Assembly: GCA_002315875.1 (NCBI GenBank)
Contig: DCIL01000052.1
Coordinates: 27,485-35,596, forward strand
Source: Verrucomicrobia bacterium UBA1727
GTDB lineage: Bacteria > Verrucomicrobiota > Kiritimatiellia > RFP12 > UBA1067
DNA: 8,112 nt
Reading direction: 5' to 3'
A program made the translations under genes and the position numbers. The notes under the pieces were generated by a model that saw nothing but the letters and a program-made list of their open reading frames with translations, made no database searches and was not told the origin of the DNA. The first letter of the stretch is position 1. Each line of letters begins with the position of its first letter. Of the stretch, positions 1-5,237 are shown piece by piece.

Positions 1-819
1 GGCCCGGCGAAGTGGCGTCCGTATTCGGATCAGCTCGCTCCGCGCGGCGTGAACAAGTTCTTCCCGATGTTCTGGCGTTTCGATGACGACATCGGTTCGG
101 GCTACAACGGCGACTGGGGTGCGCACCACCTCGACATCGCGCAGTGGGGTCTCGATATGGATGATTCGGGTCCGTACAAAATCATCCGCTCCGACGAGCC
201 GTACTCGACCAACCTCTACCATGGCGGACGTCGTCAGTTCGGTATGAAGATGAAGTTCCACTCGAAGAAGGACGGCAGCGACATCGAGCTGTATCACGGT
301 CCGTTCGGCGTGTGGGGCACGGTCTTCTACGGCACCAACGGCATCGTCGCGGTGAACCGCGGCAAGATCGCGGTGTGGCACAAGACGGGTCTCGTGCGCC
401 CGACGCCGGAGATCCGCAAGGCGCTTCAGGATGTCTCGTTCAAGAAGGATCTGATCATCGCGGAGTCTGTCGGCAAGGATTACGGCACTGACGCGAACAT
501 GAAGAAAGACAACCGTCTCGACCTCGCGCTCGATAAGCTCGAGAAGTACTTCAAGGACGAGATCAAGGCGGCCGACCTTTATGTGAGCAACGACCAGATC
601 GGCAACTTCTGCGAGTGCATGCACAGCCGCAAGCAGACGATCTCGCCGTCGCAGGTCGGTGGCCGCGGCGCGACGCTCTGCCTCCTCTGCAACATGAGCT
701 ACGTCTATGACGCCAGCTTCGACTGGGATCCGGTCAAGATGGAGATCGTGGGTGCGAACCCGAAGAAGATTTCCATCAAGCGCGATGTCTATCGCGACGG
801 CTGGGATATCGTTGTCTGA
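1..819 (+). CDS. Gfo/Idh/MocA family oxidoreductase, C-terminal part (5' end outside window)
   Basis: The frame is open from the first base, so the true start lies upstream; the GTG at 49 is internal. The visible 272 residues are the C-terminal substrate-binding and dimerisation part. The N-terminal Rossmann NAD(P)-binding half is not in the window. The diagnostic stretch is GDWGAHHLDIAQWGL (visible residues 37-51), followed by MDDSGP, which is typical of the bacterial C-terminal domain of this family in PVC and Bacteroidetes members. The paired histidines are the usual active-site region. Proteins of this family oxidise or reduce sugars, inositols or related polyols with NAD(P), and substrate cannot be told from this fragment. 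The gene ends in tandem stops (TGA then TAA, 817-822) and is followed by a strong terminator, so it is probably the last gene of an upstream unit. The family call is firm; substrate and localisation are unknown. Confidence 0.88.
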   Translation, partial: GPAKWRPYSDQLAPRGVNKFFPMFWRFDDDIGSGYNGDWGAHHLDIAQWGLDMDDSGPYKIIRSDEPYSTNLYHGGRRQFGMKMKFHSKKDGSDIELYHGPFGVWGTVFYGTNGIVAVNRGKIAVWHKTGLVRPTPEIRKALQDVSFKKDLIIAESVGKDYGTDANMKKDNRLDLALDKLEKYFKDEIKAADLYVSNDQIGNFCECMHSRKQTISPSQVGGRGATLCLLCNMSYVYDASFDWDPVKMEIVGANPKKISIKRDVYRDGWDIVV

Positions 820-840
820 TAAGCACAGGCAATGATGCCA

Positions 841-877
841 AGTGGGCGCAGTTCGTACGAACTGCGCCTATTTGTTT
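841..877 (+). terminator. Rho-independent terminator after the oxidoreductase gene
   Basis: Positions 845-868 form a perfect 24-base palindrome with arms beginning GGCGCAGTTCG. In RNA it folds as a long GC-rich stem with a very small loop. The stem can extend outward to 841-872 with A-T and G-U pairs. A T-rich run (871-877) follows directly. It sits 22 bases after the stop codon, the right place to end transcription of the upstream gene. Because the stem is symmetric it could also act on the opposite strand, but no gene is seen converging on it. Confidence 0.8.
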
Positions 878-893
878 CTCTGCGTCTCTGCGT
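878..893. repeat. Tandem 8-mer (two copies of CTCTGCGT)
   Basis: Two exact, adjacent copies of CTCTGCGT lie immediately downstream of the terminator T-run. The same wording is familiar from intergenic DNA of unrelated environmental bacteria, which suggests a dispersed element more than local slippage, but one window cannot show that. No coding role is apparent. Confidence 0.5.
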
Positions 894-950
894 GAGTACA
901 CTTCTTCGTCTGCCGCCAAACGCCGAACGAAAGGTCACACGCCGGATTTA

Positions 951-959
951 TGGTATAAT
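951..959 (+). promoter_or_regulatory. Extended -10 promoter for fabG-recA-queC
   Basis: TGGTATAAT gives a perfect TATAAT hexamer (954-959) preceded by the TGn extended -10 element. No good -35 hexamer lies 16-18 bases upstream; the region around 931-937 reads AAGGTCA. This fits an extended -10 promoter for a housekeeping sigma factor. Transcription would start near 965-967, about 27 bases before the fabG start codon. The surrounding 15 bases (947-961) recur exactly upstream of proS. Confidence 0.75.
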
Positions 960-994
960 ATGCCAATCATTAACCTCTTAAAGGAGATTGGCAT
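960..994. repeat. 9-bp inverted repeat across the fabG leader and start codon
   Basis: ATGCCAATC (960-968) and GATTGGCAT (986-994) are exact reverse complements separated by 17 bases. The left arm abuts the -10 hexamer. The right arm runs from the last base of the ribosome binding site into the first two bases of the ATG. It could be a DNA operator or, if transcription begins upstream of 960, an RNA hairpin that hides the start codon. The predicted start site near 966 would cut off most of the left arm in RNA, favouring the operator reading. Function is inferred, not shown. Confidence 0.45.
980..986 (+). promoter_or_regulatory. Shine-Dalgarno site that fixes the fabG start
   Basis: AAAGGAG lies six bases before the ATG at 993. 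The earlier in-frame ATG at 960 has no such site and directly abuts the -10 hexamer, upstream of the expected transcription start, so 993 is chosen. Confidence 0.85.
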
Positions 995-1754
995 GAAGAG
1001 ATTGGAAGGCAAGACCGCAATCATCACGGGTGCGTCCCGCGGAATCGGTGCGGCGATTGCGTTGAAATTTGCGGAAGAGGGTGCGAAAGTTGTGCTTACG
1101 GCGCGGACGGTTGAAGCGTGTGCCGAGACCGAGGCGGCTTGCAAGGCGGCGGGCGCTGAGACCTTTGTCCAGGCCGTGAATGTTGCGGATACCGCGGCAA
1201 TCGACGGCTGCGTTAAGTCGGTCATCGAGCGCTTCGGACGCATCGATGTGCTCGTCAATAACGCCGGCATCACCAAGGATGGACTTCTGATGCGGATGAG
1301 TGACGAGGACTGGGATGCGGTCGTGGATACCAATCTCAAGGGAACCTTCGCCTTCATTCGCGCAGTTTCACGTCCGATGATGAAGAACCGTGCCGAGGGT
1401 AATCTTCCCGCGGGCGGAGTGATCATCAACATTACCTCTGTCGTCGGCATCACTGGAAATGCCGGACAGGCCAATTACACCGCTTCGAAGGGTGGCGTTA
1501 TCGCGCTCACGAAAACCGTTGCCAAGGAACTTGGCTCGCGTCAGGTGCGGTGCAACGCGATTGCGCCTGGTTTCGTGGTTTCGGCGATGACGGACAAGTT
1601 GCCGGAAGAGCTTAAGAAGCAGTATGCTGAGACGATTCCGCTTAAGCGTTTCGGTGTCGGGGCCGACATCGCCAATGCCGCGGCATTTCTCGCGAGTGAA
1701 GAGGCCTCGTACATTACGGGACAGGTCCTTTCGGTGAATGGCGGAATGATTTAA
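993..1754 (+). CDS. fabG: 3-oxoacyl-[acyl-carrier-protein] reductase FabG
   Basis: This cytoplasmic short-chain dehydrogenase/reductase performs the NADPH-dependent reduction of 3-oxoacyl-ACP to 3-hydroxyacyl-ACP in type II fatty acid synthesis. The 253-residue protein shows the classical SDR layout. The cofactor loop TGASRGIG is at 12-19, NNAG at 89-92, the catalytic Asn at 114 and Ser at 149, and YxxxK at Tyr162/Lys166. The segment from Ser149 to Lys166 (SVVGITGNAGQANYTASK) is characteristic of FabG. NGGM near the C terminus is also typical. It is about nine residues longer than E. coli FabG, with extra residues around 133-141 (RAEGNLPAG) before the catalytic-serine strand. It has its own promoter and lies 24 bases before recA, so the two are probably co-transcribed. 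No other fab gene or acpP is in view, so a related SDR acting on another substrate cannot be fully excluded. Confidence 0.92.
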   Translation: MKRLEGKTAIITGASRGIGAAIALKFAEEGAKVVLTARTVEACAETEAACKAAGAETFVQAVNVADTAAIDGCVKSVIERFGRIDVLVNNAGITKDGLLMRMSDEDWDAVVDTNLKGTFAFIRAVSRPMMKNRAEGNLPAGGVIINITSVVGITGNAGQANYTASKGGVIALTKTVAKELGSRQVRCNAIAPGFVVSAMTDKLPEELKKQYAETIPLKRFGVGADIANAAAFLASEEASYITGQVLSVNGGMI

Positions 1755-1763
1755 TTAATAACA

Positions 1764-1770
1764 AAAGGGA
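1764..1770 (+). promoter_or_regulatory. Ribosome binding site of recA
   Basis: AAAGGGA ends eight bases before the recA ATG. It lies in an A-rich 24-base spacer after the fabG stop. No -10 hexamer or terminator is visible in that spacer, which supports read-through from fabG. Confidence 0.7.
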
Positions 1771-1778
1771 AAAAGTAC

Positions 1779-2798
1779 ATGGCAAAGGAAGCTAAGAAAA
1801 CGGGGAATGCCGCGCTGGACGCGGTGATGAGTCAGATTCGCAAGGAATTCGGCGAAATGTCGATCATGCGGATGGGGGATCAGGGGCTGGAGAAGGTCGC
1901 GGTTATTTCGACGGGGGCGCTCTCGCTCGATCTTGCGCTTGGTGTCGGAGGGCTTCCGCGCGGCAGAATCGTGGAGTGCTACGGCCAGGAATCGTCCGGC
2001 AAGACCACGCTCGCCCTGCATGTCGTGGCGAATGCCCAGAAGGCGGGCGGCGTTGCCGCGTTCATCGATGCGGAGCACGCGCTCGATCCGGGATATGCGA
2101 AGAAGATCGGCGTTGATCTCGACAACCTCATCGTGTCCCAGCCGAATTCCGGTGAGGAGGCGCTCACGATCTGCGAGCAGTTGGCGAAGTCGGGTGCGCT
2201 CGATGTGATCGTGGTCGACTCGGTTGCCGCGCTTACGCCGCAGGCGGAAATCGACGGCGGCATGGGTGACAGCCATATGGGACTCCAGGCGCGCCTCATG
2301 TCCCAGGCGATGCGCAAGCTTACGGCCGTCCTCTGTCAGACGAAGACCCTTTGCATCTTCACCAATCAGGTGCGCGAAAAGATCGGCGTGATGTTCGGCA
2401 ATCCCGAAACCACTCCCGGCGGCAAGGCCCTAAAGTTCTACGCTTCGGTTCGTCTGCAGGTGCAGCGCATCGGTGCGATCAAGAATGCGGCGACTCAGGT
2501 CGTGGGCAATCGCACGCGCGTTAAGGTCGTGAAGAACAAGGTGGCGCCGCCCTTTGCCGAGGCGGAGTTCGACATCCTCTACTCCTGCGGCATCTCCTAC
2601 GAGGGATCGGTCCTCGACGCGGCACTCGCGCGCGGCATCGTCGAGAAGCGCGGCAGCTGGCTTTCGTTCGGCGATGAGAATCTCGCGCAGGGATCGCTCG
2701 CGACGACCGAATATCTCAAGAACAATCCCGAGGTCACTGCGAAGATCGTCGAACTCGTGAAGGCGACTCCGGTCAATGCGGTCGCTGCGAAGAAATAA
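1779..2798 (+). CDS. recA: Recombinase RecA
   Basis: RecA is the DNA-dependent ATPase that forms filaments on single-stranded DNA, drives homologous strand exchange and stimulates LexA self-cleavage. The 339-residue protein aligns with E. coli RecA over nearly its whole length. Walker A is GQESSGKTT (69-77). The catalytic glutamate region is FIDAEHALDP (Glu99). Walker B is VIVVDSVAALTP. Loop L1 is GGMGDSHMG and loop L2 is NQVREKIGVMFGNPETTPGG, followed by KALKFYASVRL. Two deviations stand out. Walker A has Gln where E. coli and most homologues have Pro, and the C-terminal tail is short and ends in AAKK instead of the acidic tail of E. coli. The gene sits between fabG and queC without its own visible promoter or a canonical LexA operator, so damage control, if any, would have to act at the fabG promoter. 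Confidence 0.98.
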   Translation: MAKEAKKTGNAALDAVMSQIRKEFGEMSIMRMGDQGLEKVAVISTGALSLDLALGVGGLPRGRIVECYGQESSGKTTLALHVVANAQKAGGVAAFIDAEHALDPGYAKKIGVDLDNLIVSQPNSGEEALTICEQLAKSGALDVIVVDSVAALTPQAEIDGGMGDSHMGLQARLMSQAMRKLTAVLCQTKTLCIFTNQVREKIGVMFGNPETTPGGKALKFYASVRLQVQRIGAIKNAATQVVGNRTRVKVVKNKVAPPFAEAEFDILYSCGISYEGSVLDAALARGIVEKRGSWLSFGDENLAQGSLATTEYLKNNPEVTAKIVELVKATPVNAVAAKK

Positions 2799-2808
2799 GC
2801 CATCCTCG

Positions 2809-3450
2809 ATGAAGGCGGTGGTGATCCTTTCGGGCGGACAGGACTCCGCCCTCTGTCTGGCGCTGGCGGTGCGCAAGTACGGGGCAGATCAGATTGCCGC
2901 GCTCACCTTTGCTTACGGACAGCGCCACTCGATCGAAACCCGGTATGCGCGGCGGCTCGCGCGGCACTTTGCGATAGCCGAGCACAAGGTGGTGCGGCTC
3001 GGATTCTACAAGGATCTCACCTCCAACGCGCTCCTGGATTCCAAGACGAAGATCCGCCGCGGCAAGAAGTGTCCCAATACCGTGGTCGAGGGACGCAATG
3101 CGATCTTTCTTCAACTTGCCGCGGTCTGGGCGAAGACACTCGGGGCGACGGCGGTCTATACCGGCGTGAGCGAGGCGGATTTCTCGGGTTATCCCGATTG
3201 CCGCGAGCGCTTCATCAAGGCCGAGGAGAAGGCGATCCGCCTCGCGCTTGACTATCCCATCCGCATCGTCACGCCGTTCATGCATTCGAGCAAGGCCGAG
3301 GAATGGGCGCTGGCGGATCGGCTGGGACTCCTCGACTACATCAACGCGAACACCGTCACCTGTTATAACGGCATCCCTGGGAAGGGCTGCGGAAAGTGTC
3401 CCGCCTGCCTCCTCCGCAATCGCGGACTTGCCGAATACCTCTCCGTCTGA
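2809..3450 (+). CDS. queC: 7-cyano-7-deazaguanine (preQ0) synthase QueC
   Basis: QueC converts 7-carboxy-7-deazaguanine to preQ0 using ATP and ammonia, a step in making the queuosine base of certain tRNAs. The 213-residue protein begins MKAVVILSGGQDS, carrying the PP-loop ATP-binding motif SGGQDS (8-13). Other hallmarks are FAYGQRH (34-40), VEGRN (93-97) and VYTGVSEADFSGYPDCR (116-132). The zinc-binding cysteines are Cys185 (TCYNG), Cys194, Cys197 and Cys200 (GCGKCPAC). Length matches the family. The start at 2809 places the PP-loop right at the N terminus; an upstream in-frame ATG at 2776 would add 11 basic residues inside recA. The start lies 10 bases after the recA stop with no clear Shine-Dalgarno site, suggesting coupling to recA translation. 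QueD, QueE and QueF partners are not in the window. Confidence 0.95.
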   Translation: MKAVVILSGGQDSALCLALAVRKYGADQIAALTFAYGQRHSIETRYARRLARHFAIAEHKVVRLGFYKDLTSNALLDSKTKIRRGKKCPNTVVEGRNAIFLQLAAVWAKTLGATAVYTGVSEADFSGYPDCRERFIKAEEKAIRLALDYPIRIVTPFMHSSKAEEWALADRLGLLDYINANTVTCYNGIPGKGCGKCPACLLRNRGLAEYLSV

Positions 3451-3472
3451 GCAATTTTACGGCTCCGTTTTA

Positions 3473-3481
3473 TGGTATAAT
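3473..3481 (+). promoter_or_regulatory. Extended -10 promoter for proS
   Basis: TGGTATAAT again gives a perfect TATAAT (3476-3481) with a TGn extension and no good -35 element. The 15 bases at 3469-3483 are identical to those at 947-961. The proS ATG at 3491 is only nine bases after the hexamer, so the expected transcript has almost no 5' leader. The promoter lies in the 40-base gap after queC. Confidence 0.75.
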
Positions 3482-3490
3482 ATTCAAACT

Positions 3491-5206
3491 ATGAAATGGA
3501 CTAAATCTCTCATACAGACGCTCCGTGAGAATCCCGGAGACGCCGAAATCGATTCGCATCGTCTTATGGTCCGTGCCGGACTCATCCGCAAGATGGCCGG
3601 CGGACTCTACACTTATCTTCCCTTGGGCATGCGTACGCTCAAGAAGGTCCAGCAGATCGTTCGCGAGGAAATGGATCGCGCCGGCGCGCAGGAAATCGTC
3701 ATGCCGATCCTCCAGCCGAGCGAACTCTGGCGCGAGACCGGTCGCTGGGAGTCGATGGGCCCGAACATGTTCAAGGTCAAGGACCGCGCCCAGCACGACT
3801 ATGCGCTCGCTCCGACTGCCGAAGAGGCGGTGACGGATGTCATGCGCGGTATTGTCAGCTCCTATCGTCAGCTGCCGATGACGGTCTATCAGATCCAGTG
3901 GAAGTTCCGCGATGAGATTCGTCCGCGCTTCGGCCTTATGCGCTCGAAGGAGTTCCTGATGAAGGATGCCTATTCCTTCGACACTTCGATGGAAGCTGCC
4001 GACGCGAGCTATATGGCGATGTTCAATGCCTACAAGCGCGTTTTCGAGCGGTGCGGACTCAAGGCGGTGCCGGTCGAGGCCGATACCGGTGACATCGGCG
4101 GCAAGTTCAGCCATGAGTTCCACGTTCTCGCCGACGCTGGTGAGGATGGCATTGCGAGCTGCGACGGGTGCGGTTACGCCGCCAACCTTGAGAAGGCGGA
4201 GAGAAAAGCTTTAGGTGCAGGTGTAGGTGCAGGGGAATGTGCAGGTGTAGAGATGATTCCGACGCCGGGGGCGAAGACGATCACCGAAGTGTCGAAGTTC
4301 ATGGGTGTACCCGGCTCGGCCTTCATCAAGTCCCTCGTTTATCTGGCGGACGGTAAGCCGGTAATGGTGTGTGTGCCCGGCGACCGTGACGTGAACGAGG
4401 TCAAGCTGAAGCACTTCCTCGATGCGAAGAAGATCGAGCTTGCCGATCCCGCGACGATTCTCGAGTATACCGGTGCGAATGCCGGTAGTGTGGGTCCGGT
4501 CAAGCCGGCGAAGGAAATCCGCATCCTCTGCGACCAGGAATTGAAGGGCGCAAAGGGTGCGATCGTGGGCGCGAACAAGGATGACCATCATCTCAAGAAC
4601 GTCGATCTTGACCGCGATGCGAAGATTGCCGCGGATGATTACGCCGATCTCGTGATCGTGCGGGACGGCGACATCTGCCCTAAGTGCGGCAAGCCGATGG
4701 CGATCAAGCGCGGCATCGAGGTCGGACACGTCTTCAAGCTCGGCAAGAAGTATACCGATGCGATGAAGGGCGTCTTCAAGACCAACGAGCTCAAGGAAGA
4801 GACGATGGTCATGGGCTGCTACGGCATCGGCGTTTCGCGCACGATGCAGGCGGTGATCGAACAGAGTCACGATAAGGACGGCATCGTGTGGCCGACGTCG
4901 GTTGCGCCGTTCGCTGTCGTCATCTGTCTGCTCGATCCCGAAAATGCCGAGGTTGCCGCGATTGCCGAGAAGCTCGAAGCCGATCTCGAGGCGAAGGGCG
5001 TCGATGTGATTGTCGACGACCGCGTGGAGCGTCCCGGCGTCAAGTTCAAGGACGCTGACCTCATCGGCTTCCCGGTGCGGGTTGTCGTCGGGGCGAAGGG
5101 CCTGGCGAACGGCGGCGTGGAAGTGAAGCGCCGTGCGGACGACAAGTCCATGACGAAGGTCGTGCCGCCGGAAGCCGCGCTGGAGACGGTGCTTGCCGCT
5201 TTGTGA
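3491..5206 (+). CDS. proS: Prolyl-tRNA synthetase, bacterial type with editing domain
   Basis: This class II aminoacyl-tRNA synthetase charges tRNA-Pro in the cytoplasm. The 571-residue protein is the usual length of the bacterial ProRS with an inserted editing domain, and aligns with E. coli ProRS from its first residues. Motif 2 with its flank is FRDEIRPRFGLMRSKEF (139-155), continuing into LMKDAYSFD. Motif 3 is GCYGIGVSRTMQAVIEQ (from 442). The editing (INS) domain lies between, roughly 225-405, with Lys280 in AFIKSL matching E. coli Lys279, and GANKDDHH later. The anticodon-binding domain follows from about 473 (PFAVVICLLDPEN, then DDRVERPGVKFKDADLIG). CxxC pairs occur at CDGC and CPKC, as in many homologues. 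An in-frame hexamer repeat encodes residues 241-254 in the linker before the editing domain. The reading frame is open farther upstream across queC, but the promoter position and homology fix the start at 3491. No Shine-Dalgarno site is present. Confidence 0.97.
   Translation: MKWTKSLIQTLRENPGDAEIDSHRLMVRAGLIRKMAGGLYTYLPLGMRTLKKVQQIVREEMDRAGAQEIVMPILQPSELWRETGRWESMGPNMFKVKDRAQHDYALAPTAEEAVTDVMRGIVSSYRQLPMTVYQIQWKFRDEIRPRFGLMRSKEFLMKDAYSFDTSMEAADASYMAMFNAYKRVFERCGLKAVPVEADTGDIGGKFSHEFHVLADAGEDGIASCDGCGYAANLEKAERKALGAGVGAGECAGVEMIPTPGAKTITEVSKFMGVPGSAFIKSLVYLADGKPVMVCVPGDRDVNEVKLKHFLDAKKIELADPATILEYTGANAGSVGPVKPAKEIRILCDQELKGAKGAIVGANKDDHHLKNVDLDRDAKIAADDYADLVIVRDGDICPKCGKPMAIKRGIEVGHVFKLGKKYTDAMKGVFKTNELKEETMVMGCYGIGVSRTMQAVIEQSHDKDGIVWPTSVAPFAVVICLLDPENAEVAAIAEKLEADLEAKGVDVIVDDRVERPGVKFKDADLIGFPVRVVVGAKGLANGGVEVKRRADDKSMTKVVPPEAALETVLAAL
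4213..4250 (+). repeat. In-frame hexamer repeat (AGGTGC/AGGTGT) within proS
   Basis: About six degenerate hexamer units follow each other: AGGTGC, AGGTGT, AGGTGC, AGGGGA, ATGTGC, AGGTGT. They encode most of the low-complexity segment LGAGVGAGECAGVE (ProRS residues 241-254). Because the unit is a multiple of three, gain or loss of copies would keep the frame. The segment falls in the linker between the catalytic core and the editing domain. Confidence 0.8.
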
Positions 5207-5223
5207 TCGAACAAACTTTAGCT

Positions 5224-5230
5224 GAGGAGA
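5224..5230 (+). promoter_or_regulatory. Ribosome binding site of the glycoside hydrolase gene
   Basis: GAGGAGA lies seven bases before the ATG at 5238 and supports that start, which also gives a proper signal peptide. The 31-base gap after proS shows no terminator and no -10 hexamer. Confidence 0.75.
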
Positions 5231-5237
5231 GCATACG

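Noticed and set aside
960..992. Earlier in-frame ATG for fabG
   Set aside because: It directly abuts the -10 hexamer, upstream of the predicted transcript start, and lacks a Shine-Dalgarno site. FabG homology and AAAGGAG favour 993.
935..1474. 179-residue minus-strand frame opposite fabG
   Set aside because: It has Ala/Ser/Thr-rich shadow composition and overlaps well-supported fabG coding sequence.
1755..1778. Independent recA promoter in the AT-rich gap after fabG
   Set aside because: There is no TATAAT-like hexamer with proper placement; the gap is explained by the ribosome binding site and A-rich spacer.
2776..2808. Earlier in-frame ATG for queC inside recA
   Set aside because: It adds 11 basic residues before the PP-loop that QueC proteins do not have; the ATG at 2809 fits the family length.
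3459..3471. Possible terminator after queC (ACGG-CT-CCGT followed by T residues)
   Set aside because: The stem is at most four pairs with a two-base loop, or three pairs with a four-base loop. That is too weak to call.
3248..3490. Upstream extension of the proS frame giving a 652-residue protein that overlaps queC
   Set aside because: The extra 81 residues lie in a different frame inside queC and are low-complexity Arg/Ser-rich. ProRS homology begins at 3491, just after a promoter.
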